Assembly: GCF_047663525.1 (NCBI RefSeq)
Contig: NC_092616.1
Span: 37,501-101,500, forward strand
DNA length: 64,000 bases
Direction of reading: 5' to 3'
From: Anas platyrhynchos
Taxonomy: Eukaryota; Chordata; Aves; Anseriformes; Anatidae
The notes beneath the pieces were generated by a model. The model was given only the letters and a program-made list of their open reading frames with translations. It did no database searches and was not told the DNA's origin. The translations under genes and the position numbers were made by a program. Shown here one piece after another: positions 12,644-24,553 of the stretch. Numbering within the stretch: position 1 is the stretch's first letter; each line of letters begins with the position of its first letter.

Positions 12644-13938
12644 CTCGGCCAGGTAGAGGCAGGCGCTGGGGGGGGGGGAATAAATTGGGGGGGGTCAATT
12701 TGGGGGGGGTCTGGGGGCATTTGGGGGGCTGGGGGCGCATTTAGGGGGCGGAGGGGACTGGTTCTCACCTGGAGGACTCGGCGTCGAGCCCCCCCGGGGG
12801 CAGCTGCAGGGCCAGGATGCCTGGGGGGGTGCGGGGGGGGGCATGTCAGCACCCCCCAGACCGAAACCCCAAAACCGCTGCCGTTGACCCCAAAACCGCC
12901 GCCGTTGACCCCAAGGTGGCCGCTGGTGACGCCGGTTGGGCCACCGGGCGCCCCGCGGGCCACTGGGAGCAGAAGACGGGCATGAAGCGGCCGGTGGACG
13001 GCGGCCACGCTAAAATGCTAGGTCAGCCGCGGGTTGGGGCTCTGGGGGGGGCACCCCATAGGGTCACATCCCCCCCAAAACCCCCCCGGCCCCATAGAGA
13101 CCCCCCCCAGCCCCACAGATCCCACCCCAAACCCTGTAGGTGCTCCCCCAAACCCTACAGGCACCTTCTCCAGATGTTCCCCACAACCTCCCAGCCCCAC
13201 AAGTACAATGTGTCCGGGCGGCGCCGCGCTAAAATGTGTCCGGGCGGCGCCGCACTTAAATGTGCCCGGGCGGCGCCGCGCTTAAATGTGTCCAGGCGGC
13301 GCCGCGCTAAAATGTGTCCGGGCGGCGTCGCGCTAAAATGTGCCCTAACCCTAACCCTAACCCTAACCCTGCATTTCCAGGCATGCTCTGGGCACCCAAC
13401 ATGGCCTCCCGGAAGCCTGGTGCCGGAAAACTATATTTACCAGCATTCCTTGGACAGCCGGCACAGCCAATCACGGGCCGAGTTTTCAAGAATTACATTT
13501 ACCAGCACGCACTGTAACCCTAGCCCTTACCGCCTTTACAAAAAAGCCTCAAGCCCTAACCCTAAAAATCCTCGAAACCCCTACAGACATAACCCAAAAT
13601 ATTTACCACACTAAACACCTGAAGACCTATGCCTAAAACTCCTAACCCAATAAATTAAGACGTTCAAATCCCAAGCCCACAAAATTAAGACGTTCAAATC
13701 CCAAGCCCAAAAAACATGAATCTCAAAACCTAAACCCAAAAACTAAAACCTAAAAACCCAAAAACCTAAACCCAAAAACGCTCCAAACACTAATCCAAAA
13801 AAATAAGACGCTCAAAGCACTAACACAAAATATTAAGATGCTCAAAACCCTAACGCAAAAAATTAAGATGCTCCAAACCCTAACCCAAAAAATTAGGACA
13901 CTCAAAACCCTAACCCTGGAGAACCTAACCTGAAAAAA

Positions 13939-13969
<31 letters not shown>

Positions 13970-14778
13970 AACTAAAATTTTAAAACCCTAACCCTAAATA
14001 ATTGACCAAAAAGAAAATCCTAAGACCCTAACCCTAAAAAACCTTTCAACACTACAACCCATAAACTCTAAAACCCTAACACACTAACCCTGAAAAACTT
14101 AAAACCTTAACCCCCAAATCCCTAAAATACTAACCGTTAAAAATCCAAACCTAAACAACTTAAAATCCTAAACATAAACCCTGAGAACACTTACGCTGAA
14201 ACCCAACGCTAGTGCCCTACCCCTGAAACCTTAAAAGCGTCAATCAATCTTTGGAAAATAACATAGCCTCAGGAGAGGATCTCACTACGCTTACCCTGAC
14301 TCTGACTCTGACCCTAACCCTAACACTAACCCTAACCCTAACCCTAACCCTACCCCTAACCCTAACCCTAACCCTAACCCTAACCCTAACCCAAGCCCCA
14401 TGGACCCCCCCCCGGTGCGCCCCGCAAATGCGTCCCACCGGCAACCGCACCCCACACACTTGGTTCCCCCCTCATTTTGGTTCCCCCCGGTGCTCCCCGC
14501 AAATGCGTCCCCCCGGCAACCGCACCCCGCACACTTGGTTCCCCCTTCATTTTGGTTCCTTCCCTGGTGCGACCCGCAAATGCGTCCCCCCGGCAAGCGC
14601 ACCCTGCACACTTGGTTTTCCCCTCATTTTGGTTCCCCCCAACCCTTGGGGTCCCCCCAAGCCCCATGGACCCCCCCCCCCTTGGTGCCCCCCCCCAATT
14701 TTGTACCCCCCGCCGTCCTACCCGTGCCCGCAGCAGCCGCTCGCGCTCCGCCAGCGCCTCCCGCACCCGACGCTGCAT
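12644..14778. repeat. macrosatellite unit 7 (2135 bp)
   Basis: Three 75-bp copies (about 14410-14637). Telomeric run 14312-14392 carries both CACTAA and CCCTAC variants. Confidence 0.9.
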
Positions 14779-16981
14779 CTCGGCCAGGTAGAGGCAGGCG
14801 CTGGGGGGGGGGGAATAAATTGGGGGGGGTCAATTTGGGGGGGGTCTGGGGGCATTTGGGGGGCTGGGGGCGCATTTAGGGGGCGGAGGGGACTGGTTCT
14901 CACCTGGAGGACTCGGCGTCGAGCCCCCCCGGGGGCAGCTGCAGGGCCAGGATGCCTGGGGGGGTGCGGGGGGGGGCATGTCAGCACCCCCCAGACCGAA
15001 ACCCCAAAACCGCTGCCGTTGACCCCAAAACCGCCGCCGTTGACCCCAAGGTGGCCGCTGGTGACGCCGGTTGGGCCACCGGGCGCCCCGCGGGCCACTG
15101 GGAGCAGAAGACGGGCATGAAGCGGCCGGTGGACGGCGGCCACGCTAAAATGCTAGGTCAGCCGCGGGTTGGGGCTCTGGGGGGGGCACCCCATAGGGTC
15201 ACATCCCCCCCAAAACCCCCCCGGCCCCATAGAGACCCCCCCCAGCCCCACAGATCCCACCCCAAACCCTGTAGGTGCTCCCCCAAACCCTACAGGCACC
15301 TTCTCCAGATGTTCCCCACAACCTCCCAGCCCCACAAGTACAATGTGTCCGGGCGGCGCCGCGCTAAAATGTGTCCAGGCGGCGCCGCACTTAAATGTGC
15401 CCGGGCGGCGCCGCGCTTAAATGTGTCCAGGCGGCGCCGCGCTAAAATGTGTCCGGGCGGCGTCGCGCTAAAATGTGCCCTAACCCTAACCCTAACCCTA
15501 ACCCTGCATTTCCAGGCATGCTCTGGGCACCCAACATGGCCTCCCGGAAGCCTGGTGCCGGAAAACTATATTTACCAGCATTCCTTGGACAGCCGGCACA
15601 GCCAATCACGGGCCGAGTTTTCAAGAATTACATTTACCAGCACGGACTGTAACCCTAGCCCTTACCGCCTTTACAAAAAAGCCTCAAGCCCTAACCCTAA
15701 AAATCCTCGAAACCCCTACAGACATAACCCAAAATATTTACCACACTAAACACCTGAAGACCTATGCCTAAAACTCCTAACCCAATAAATTAAGACGTTC
15801 AAATCCCAAGCCCACAAAATTAAGACGTTCAAATCCCAAGCCCAAAAAACATGAATCTCAAAACCTAAACCCAAAAACTAAAACCTAAAAACCCAAAAAC
15901 CTAAACCCAAAAACGCTCCAAACACTAATCCAAAAAAATAAGACGCTCAAAGCACTAACACAAAATATTAAGATGCTCAAAACCCTAACGCAAAAAATTA
16001 AGATGCTCCAAACCCTAACCCAAAAAATTAGGACACTCCAAACCCTAACCCTGGAGAACCTAACCTGAAAAAATAAATAAATAAATAAATAAATAAAACT
16101 AAAATTTTAAAACCCTAACCCTAAATAATTGACCAAAAAGAAAATCCTAAGACCCTAACCCTAAAAAACCTTTCAACACTACAACCCATAAACTCTAAAA
16201 CCCTAACACACTAACCCTGAAAAACTTAAAACCTTAACCCCCAAATCCCTAAAATACTAACCGTTAAAAATCCAAACCTAAACAACTTAAAATCCTAAAC
16301 ATAAACCCTGAGAACACTTACGCTGAAACCCAACGCTAGTGCCCTACCCCTGAAACCTTAAAAGCGTCAATCAATCTTTGGAAAATAACATAGCCTCAGG
16401 AGAGGATCTCACTACGCTTACCCTGACTCTGACTCTGACCCTAACCCTAACACTAACCCTAACCCTAACCCTAACCCTACCCCTAACCCTAACCCTAACC
16501 CTAACCCTAACCCTAACCCAAGCCCCATGGACCCCCCCCCGGTGCGCCCCGCAAATGCGTCTCCCCAGCAAGCGCACCCCGCACACTTGGTTCCCCCTTC
16601 ATTTTGGTTCCCCCCCGGTGCGCCCCGCAAATGCGTCCCACCGGCAACCGCACCCCACACACTTGGTTCCCCCCTCATTTTGGTTCCCCCCGGTGCGCCC
16701 CGCAAATGCGTCCCCCCGGCAACCGCACCCCGCACACTTGGTTCCCCCTTCATTTTGGTTCCTTCCCTGGTGCGACCCGCAAATGCGTCCCCCCGGCAAG
16801 CGCACCCTGCACACTTGGTTTTCCCCTCATTTTGGTTCCCCCCAACCCTTGGGGTCCCCCCAAGCCCCATGGACCCCCCCCCCCTTGGTGCCCCCCCCCA
16901 ATTTTGTACCCCCCGCCGTCCTACCCGTGCCCGCAGCAGCCGCTCGCGCTCCGCCAGCGCCTCCCGCACCCGACGCTGCAT
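14779..16981. repeat. macrosatellite unit 8 (2203 bp)
   Basis: Four 75-bp copies. Telomeric run 16439-16519 has the same variant pattern as unit 7. It shares the GGACTG change (near 15647) with unit 9 (near 17849), which suggests these two are recent copies of one another. Confidence 0.9.
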
Positions 16982-19201
16982 CTCGGCCAGGTAGAGGCAG
17001 GCGCTGGGGGGGGGGGAATAAATTGGGGGGGGTCAATTTGGGGGGGGTCTGGGGGCATTTGGGGGGCTGGGGGCGCATTTAGGGGGCGGAGGGGACTGGT
17101 TCTCACCTGGAGGACTCGGCGTCGAGCCCCCCCGGGGGCAGCTGCAGGGCCAGGATGCCTGGGGGGGTGCGGGGGGGGGCATGTCAGCACCCCCCAGACC
17201 GAAACCCCAAAACCGCTGCCGTTGACCCCAAAACCGCCGCCGTTGACCCCAAGGTGGCCGCTGGTGACGCCGGTTGGGCCACCGGGCGCCCCGCGGGCCA
17301 CTGGGAGCAGAAGACGGGCATGAAGCGGCCGGTGGACGGCGGCCACGCTAAAATGCTAGGTCAGCCGCGGGTTGGGGCTCTGGGGGGGGCACCCCATAGG
17401 GTCACATCCCCCCCAAAACCCCCCCGGCCCCATAGAGACCCCCCCCAGCCCCACAGATCCCACCCCAAACCCTGTAGGTGCTCCCCCAAACCCTACAGGC
17501 ACCTTCTCCAGATGTTCCCCACAACCTCCCAGCCCCACAAGTACAATGTGTCCGGGCGGCGCCGCGCTAAAATGTGTCCAGGCGGCGCCGCACTTAAATG
17601 TGCCCGGGCGGCGCCGCGCTTAAATGTGTCCAGGCGGCGCCGCGCTAAAATGTGTCCGGGCGGCGTCGCGCTAAAATGTGCCCTAACCCTAACCCTAACC
17701 CTAACCCTGCATTTCCAGGCATGCTCTGGGCACCCAACATGGCCTCCCGGAAGCCTGGTGCCGGAAAACTATATTTACCAGCATTCCTTGGACAGCCGGC
17801 ACAGCCAATCACGGGCCGAGTTTTCAAGAATTACATTTACCAGCACGGACTGTAACCCTAGCCCTTACCGCCTTTACAAAAAAGCCTCAAGCCCTAACCC
17901 TAAAAATCCTCGAAACCCCTACAGACATAACCCAAAATATTTACCACACTAAACACCTGAAGACCTATGCCTAAAACTCCTAACCCAATAAATTAAGACG
18001 TTCAAATCCCAAGCCCACAAAATTAAGACGTTCAAATCCCAAGCCCAAAAAACATGAATCTCAAAACCTAAACCCAAAAACTAAAACCTAAAAACCCAAA
18101 AACCTAAACCCAAAAACGCTCCAAACACTAATCCAAAAAAATAAGACGCTCAAAGCACTAACACAAAATATTAAGATGCTCAAAACCCTAACGCAAAAAA
18201 TTAAGATGCTCCAAACCCTAACCCAAAAAATTAGGACACTCAAAACCCTAACCCTGGAGAACCTAACCTGAAAAAATAAATAAATAAATAAATAAATAAA
18301 ACTAAAATTTTAAAACCCTAACCCTAAATAATTGACCAAAAAGAAAATCCTAAGACCCTAACCCTAAAAAACCTTTCAACACTACAACCCATAAACTCTA
18401 AAACCCTAACACACTAACCCTGAAAAACTTAAAACCTTAACCCCCAAATCCCTAAAATACTAACCGTTAAAAATCCAAACCTAAACAACTTAAAATCCTA
18501 AACATAAACCCTGAGAACACTTACGCTGAAACCCAACGCTAGTGCCCTACCCCTGAAACCTTAAAAGCGTCAATCAATCTTTGGAAAATAACATAGCCTC
18601 AGGAGAGGATCTCACTACGCTTACCCTGACTCTGACTCTGACCCTAACCCTAACCCTAACCCTAACCCTAACCCTAACCCTAACCCTAACCCTAACCCTA
18701 ACCCTAACCCTAACCCTAACCCTAACCCTAACCCTAACCCAAGCCCCATGGACCCCCCCCGGTGCGCCCCGCAAATGCATCTCCCCAGCAAGCGCACCCC
18801 GCACACTTGGTTCCCCCTTCATTTTGGTTCCCCCCCGGTGCGCCCCGCAAATGCGTCCCACCGGCAACCGCACCCCACACACTTGGTTCCCCCCTCATTT
18901 TGGTTCCCCCCGGTGCTCCCCGCAAATGCGTCCCCCCGGCAACCGCACCCCGCACACTTGGTTCCCCCTTCATTTGGGTTCCTCCCCTGGTGCGCCCCGC
19001 AAATGCGTCCCCCCGGCAAGCGCACCCTGCACACTTGGTTTTCCCCTCATTTTGGTTCCCCCCAACCCTTGGGGTCCCCCCAAGCCCCATGGACCCCCCC
19101 CCCCTTGGTGCCCCCCCCCAATTTTGTACCCCCCGCCGTCCTACCCGTGCCCGCAGCAGCCGCTCGCGCTCCGCCAGCGCCTCCCGCACCCGACGCTGCA
19201 T
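16982..19201. repeat. macrosatellite unit 9 (2220 bp)
   Basis: Four 75-bp copies and a long homogeneous telomeric run 18642-18740 without the CCCTAC variant. Confidence 0.9.
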
Positions 19202-20545
19202 CTCGGCCAGGTAGAGGCAGGCGCTGGGGAGGGGGGAATAAATTGGGGGGGGTCAATTTGGGGGGGGTCTGGGGGCATTTGGGGGGCTGGGGGCGCATTT
19301 AGGGGGCGGAGGGGACTGGTTCTCACCTGGAGGACTCGGCGTCGAGCCCCCCCAGGGGCAGCTGCAGGGCCAGGATGCCTGGGGGGGTGCGGGGGGGGGC
19401 ATGTCAGCACCCCCCAGACCGAAACCCCAAAACCGCTGCCGTTGACCCCAAAACCGCCGCCGTTGACCCCAAGGTGGCCGCTGGTGACGCCGGTTGGGCC
19501 ACCGGGCGCCCTGCGGGCCACTGGGAGCAGAAGACGGGCATGAAGCGGCCGGTGGACGGCGGCCACGCTAAAATGCTAGGTCAGCCGCGGGTTGGGGCTC
19601 TGGGGAGGGCACCCCATAGGGTCACATCCCCCCCAAAACCCCCCCGGCCCCATAGAGACCCCCCCCAGCCCCACAGATCCCACCCCAAACCCTGTAGGTG
19701 CTCCCCCAAACCCTACAGGCACCTTCTCCAGATGTTCCCCACAACCTCCCAGCCCCACAAGTACAATGTGTCCGGGCGGCGCCGCGCTAAAATGTGTCCG
19801 GGCGGCGCAGCGCTTAAATGTGTCCAGGCGGCGCCGTGCTAAAATGTGTCCGGGCGGCGTCGCGCTAAAATGTGCCCTAACCCTAACCCTAACCCTAACC
19901 CTGCATTTCCAGGCATGCTCTGGGCACCCAAACATAACCCTCTGGGCATCCTAAACATAAACCCTGAGAACACTTACGCTGAAACCCAACGCTAGTGCCC
20001 TACCCCTGAAACCTTAAAAGCGTCAATCAATCTTTGGAAAATAACATAGGCTCAGGAGAGGATCTCACTACGCTTACCCTGACTCTGACTCTGACCCTAA
20101 CCCTAACACTAACCCTAACCCTAACCCTAACCCTAACCCTAACCCTAACCCTAACCCAAGCCCCATGGACCCCCCCCCGGTGCGCCCCGCAAATTCGTCC
20201 CCCAGGCAACCGAACCCCGCACACTTGGTTCCCCCCTCATTTGGTTCCTCCCCCGGTGCGCCCTGCAAATGCATCCCCCCGGCAAGCGCACCCCGCACAC
20301 TTGTTTCCCCCTTCATTTTGGTTCCTCCCCCGGTGCGCCCCGCAAATGCGTCCCCCCGGCAAGCGCACCCCGCACACTTGGTTTTCCCCTCATTTTGGTT
20401 CCCCCCCCCCGCTTGGGGTCCCCCCAAGCTCCATGGACCCCCCCCGCCTTGGTGCCCCCCCACAATTTTGTACCCCCCGCCGTCCTACCCGTGCCCGCAG
20501 CAACCGCTCGCGCTTCGCCAGCGCCTCCCGCACCCGACGCTGCAT
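19202..20545. repeat. macrosatellite unit 10, deleted (1344 bp)
   Basis: At about 19930 the sequence jumps from the segment after the short telomeric repeats to the segment just before the long run. Roughly 0.9 kb of the degenerate A-rich block is removed. Three diverged 75-bp copies and a telomeric run at 20095-20157 follow. Confidence 0.88.
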
Positions 20546-21767
20546 CTCGGCCAGGTGGAGGCAGGCTCTGGGGGGGGGGGGGAATAAATTGGGGGGGGTC
20601 AATTTGGGGGGGGTCTGGGGGCATTTGGGGGGCTGGGGGCGCATTTAGGGGGCGGAGGGGACTGGTTCTCACCTGGAGGACTCGGCGTCGAGCCCCCCCG
20701 GGGGCAGCTGCAGGGCCAGGATGCCTGGGGGGGTGCGGGGGGGGGCATGTCAGCACCCCCCAGACCGAAACCCCAAAACCGCTGCCGTTGACCCCAAAAC
20801 CGCCGCCGTTGACCCCAAGGTGGCCGCTGGTGACGCCGGTAGGGCCACCGGGCGCCCCGCGGGCCACTGGGAGCGGAAGACGGGCATGAAGCTGCCGGTG
20901 GACGGCGGCCACGCTAAAATGCTAGGTCAGCCGCGGGTTGGGGTTCTGGGGGGGGCACCCCATAGGGTCACATCCCCCCCAAAACCCCCCCGGCCCCATA
21001 GAGACCCCCCCCAGCCCCACAGATCCCACCCCAAACCCTGTAGGTGCTCCCCCAAACCCTACAGGCACCTTCTCCAGATGTTCCCCACAACCTCCCAGCC
21101 CCACAAGTACAATGTGTCCGGGCGGCGCCGCGCTAAAATTTGGTCGGGGCGGCGTCGCGCTAAAATGTGCCCTGACCCTAACCCTAACCCTAACCCTAAC
21201 CCTGCATTTCCAGGCATGCTCTGGGCACCCAACATGGCCTCTCGGAAGCCTGGTGCCGGAAAACTATATTTACCAGCATTCCTTGGACAGCCGGCACAGC
21301 CAATCACGGGCCGAGTTTTCGAGAATTATATTTACCAGCACGCACTGTAACCCTAGCCCTTACCGCCTTTACAAAAAAGCCTCAAGCCCTAACCCTAAAA
21401 ATCCTCGAAACCCCTACAGACATAACCCAAAATATTTACCACACTAAACACCTGAAGACCTATGCCTAAAACTCCTAATCCAATAAATTAAGACGTTCAA
21501 ATCCCAAGCCCACAAAATTAAGACGTTCAAATCCCAAGCCCAAAAAACATGAATCTCAAAACCTAAACCCAAAAACTAAAACCTAAAAACCCAAAAACCT
21601 AAACCCAAAAACGCTCCAAACACTAATCCAAAAAAATAAGACGCTCAAAGCACTAACACAAAATATTAAGATGCTCAAAACCCTAACGCAAAAAATTAAG
21701 ATGCTCCAAACCCTAACCCAAAAAATTAGGACACTCAAAACCCTAACCCTGGAGAACCTAACCTGAA

Positions 21768-21798
<31 letters not shown>

Positions 21799-22763
21799 AA
21801 CTAAAATTTTAAAACCCTAACCCTAAATAATTGACCAAAAAGAAAATCCTAAGACCCTAACCCTAAAAAACCTTTCAACACTACAACCCATAAACTCTAA
21901 AACCCTAACACACTAACCCTGAAAAACTTAAAACCTTAACCCCCAAATCCCTAAAATACTAACTGTTAAAAATCCAAAACCGTTAAAAATCCAATCCCAA
22001 CCTCCCAGCCCCACAAGTACAATGTGTCCGGGCGGCGCCGCGCTAAAATGTGTCCGGGCGGCGCCGCACTTAAATGTGCCCGGGCGGCGCCGCGCTTAAA
22101 TGTGTCCAGGCGGCGCCGCGCTAAAATGTGTCCGGGCGGCGTCGCGCTAAAATGTGCCCTAACCCTAACCCTAACCCTAACCCTGCATTTCCAGGCATGC
22201 TCTGGGCACCCAACATGGCCTCTCGGAAGCCTGGTGCCGGAAAACTATATTTACCAGCATTCCTTGGACAGCCGGCACAGCCAATCACGGGCCGAGTTTT
22301 CAAGAATTACATTTACCAGCACGCACTGTAACCCTAGCCCTTACCGCCTTTACAAAAAAGCCTCAAGCCCTAACCCTAAAAATCCTCGAAACCCCTACAG
22401 ACATAACCCAAAATATTGGGTTACTATTGGGTAACCTGAAACCTTAAAAGCGTCAATCAATCTTTGGAAAATAACATAGGCTCAGGAGAGGATCTCACTA
22501 CGCTTACCCTGACTCTGACTCTGACCCTGACCCTAACCCTAACCCTATCCCTAACCCTAAGCCTAACCCTCTAACCCTAACCCTAACACTAACCCAAAAC
22601 CTAACCCTAACCCTAACCCTACCCCTAACCCTTACCCCTAACCATAAACCTAACCCCCTAACACTAACCCCCTAACCCTAACCCTAACCCTAACCCTAAC
22701 CCCTAACCATAAACCTAACCCCCTAACCCTAACCCCCTAACAATAACCCTAGCCCTAACCCTA
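20546..22763. repeat. macrosatellite unit 11, rearranged, with degenerate telomeric tail
   Basis: Only two 26-bp CpG repeats in the first block. Near 21990 the sequence steps back to the start of the CpG-repeat segment and repeats it (to about 22417), then jumps to the pre-telomeric segment through GGGTTACTATTGGGTAACC. From 22531 to 22763 the telomeric words are degenerate (CCCTATCC, CCTAAGCC, CCCCTAACCATAAA and similar). The provirus LTR starts at 22764. Confidence 0.85.
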
Positions 22764-23368
22764 TGTCGTGGTTTAACCCGGCCGGCAGCTAAACACCACG
22801 CAGCCGTTCGCTCACCCTCCCCCCTCCCTCTCTGGGACGGGGGAGAGAAATGGAAAGTGAAGCCCGTGAGTTGAGATAAAGACAGTTTAATAAGACAGGA
22901 AAATAATAATAACAAAATAATAACAAAATAACAATAATAACAATAATAATAATAATATGGTGATAATAGGGAAATAATAATAATATGTACAAACAAGTGA
23001 TGCACAATGCAATTGCTCACCACTCGCTGACCGATGCCCAGCCTAACCCCGAGCAGTCCGGCCCCCTCCCCCCGGCTAGCCACCCCTATATATTGTTTAG
23101 CATGACGTCAGATGGTATGGAATACCCCTTTGGCTAGTTTGGGTCACCTGTCCGGGGTCTGTCCCCTCCCAGCTCTTACTGCACCCTCAGCCTGTCCGTT
23201 GGCAGGACAGAGCAAAAGGCTGAGATGTCCTTGGCTTAGCATAAGCACTGCTCTGCAACAACTAAAGCATCGGGGTGTTATCAGCACTCTTCTCATCCTA
23301 AGCCAAAACACAGCATTCCACCAGCTACTAGGAAGAAAATTAATTCTGTGCTTACTGAAACCAGGACA
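22764..23368 (-). repeat. 3' LTR of the provirus (605 bp)
   Basis: Begins TGTCCTGGTTTCAG at 23368 and ends CACGACA at 22764 on the minus strand. A TATATAGG box lies at about 23086-23093 and an ATTAAA polyadenylation signal at 22891-22886, so U3, R and U5 are recognisable. An AATAAC/AATAAT microsatellite occupies about 22902-22986. The LTR directly abuts the degenerate CCCTAA tail. Confidence 0.92.
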
Positions 23369-23390
23369 TCTATCCACCCCTTATTCCATA
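23369..23390 (-). other. polypurine tract of the provirus
   Basis: On the minus strand, AATAAGGGGTGGATAGA stands directly before the LTR start TGTCCTGG. It is purine-rich with a G run, as expected for the plus-strand primer; the same tract lies at 30171-30190 next to the other LTR. Confidence 0.65.
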
Positions 23391-23506
23391 CCATTTATGT
23401 CATGCTCAGGTTACACTCTTTTCCATACATTCTAATTAGTCACCTATAGTAATCATGGTAGTGATAACATACAGTGTAATATACTAATAACATGGTACAA
23501 TTCAGT

Positions 23507-24553
23507 TCATGGGCTATTCTCACCCAGTATTAAATCTCCTTGAGGTACACACCGCACCTCTCCGTTCTTTTGCATCACCCACCAAGTGTATCCAGGTCCC
23601 TGAGCGAAAACAATTCCACGAATAGGTTTACCTTTTCCTGAGGCAGGAGTAGCCCAGACTGTTTTACCCAGCATATTTTTTACATGCACTACAGGAACTT
23701 TATCCCCATCTACAGTACGTAACAGGTTTGATTGGGCAGGTCCAGCTCGGTTGGTAGATCCCCTAGTATTGACTAACCAGGTGGCCTTTGCCAAATGCGT
23801 ATCCCAGTTTTTGAACGTCCCAGCGCCCATTGCTTTCAAGGTAGTCTTTAACAGGCCATTGTATTGTTCAACTTTCCCGGAGGCTGGTGCATGATAGGGG
23901 ATGTGATACACCCATTCAATACCATGTTCTTTGGCCCAAGTGTCTATAAGGTTGTTTCGGAAGTGAGTCCCATTGTCTGATTCTATTCTTTCTGGGGTGC
24001 CATGTCACCATAGGACTTGCTTTTCAAGGCCCAGGACGGTGTTCCGGGCGGTGGCATGAGGCACAGGATATGTTTCCAGCCATCCGGTGGTTGCTTCCAC
24101 CATTGTAAGTACGTGGCGCTTGCCATGGCGAGTTTGAGGGAGTGTGATGTAATCAATCTGCCAGGCCTCTCCATATTTATATTTCAGCCATCGTCCTCCA
24201 TACCAAAGAGGCTTTGACCGTTTGGCTTGCTTGATTGCAGCACATGTTTCACAGTCATGAATAACCTGTGCTATAGCGTCCATGGTCAAGTCCACCCCTC
24301 GATCACGAGCCCATCTGTATGTTGCGTCTCTACCTTGATGGCCTGAGGTGTCATGGGCCCATCGGGCTATAAATAATTCACCTTTATGCTGCCAATCCAG
24401 GTCCACCTGAGCTACTTCAATCTTAGCAGCCTGATCCACCTGCTGGTTGTTTTGATGTTCTTCAGTAGAGTAGCCCGATTCTTGGGCACATGAGCATCTA
24501 CGTGGCGTACTTTCACAGCCAGGTTCTCTACCTGAGCAGCAATATCTTGCCAC
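23507..24553 (-). pseudogene. pol: retroviral integrase part of pol, broken by nonsense and frameshift
   Basis: Zinc-binding HHCC segment (WAHDTSGH ... CETC) followed by the catalytic core with first Asp in DYITLP (24553-24005). A TGA at 24007-24005 interrupts it. The homologous codon in the second copy is CGA (30810-30808), so this is a C-to-T change at a CpG. Beyond the stop the frame continues (23911-23507) through the KVE-containing core helix to the C-terminal domain with the GYTWWV motif, ending ENSP. Around 24470 an apparent 5-bp tandem duplication puts integrase out of frame with the upstream RT/RNase H frame. Integrase would join viral DNA ends to host DNA; this copy cannot do so as written. 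Confidence 0.9.

Larger units (their letters stand above)
1..22763. repeat. telomere-repeat-bearing macrosatellite array, 11 units
   Basis: Eleven head-to-tail units, counted from the recurring CTCGGCCAGG anchor at 1, 2031, 4067, 6117, 8173, 10417, 12644, 14779, 16982, 19202 and 20546. Order within a unit: poly-G-rich GC block with two exon-like segments, CpG-rich 26-bp repeats (4-5 copies), (CCCTAA)4-5, a low-GC block of degenerate telomere-like words with an (AAAT)n tract, a long (CCCTAA)n run, then a roughly 75-bp minisatellite (2-4 copies). Intact units are nearly identical, which indicates recent homogenisation. The array continues beyond the left edge. The many long stop-free frames inside it follow from the 6-bp and 75-bp periodicities and are not genes. 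The CCCTAA-on-plus orientation is that of a left chromosome end; an interstitial location cannot be excluded. Confidence 0.95.

Noticed and set aside
1565..20650. Dozens of stop-free frames of 60-320 codons in the satellite, including LTLTLT and VRVRVR proteins
   Set aside because: They are translations of CCCTAA and 75-bp repeats, which lack stops in several frames. They recur once per unit with no independent coding signal.
23368..23507. Possible env gene of the provirus
   Set aside because: Only about 140 bp separates the pol stop from the LTR, with no coding frame.
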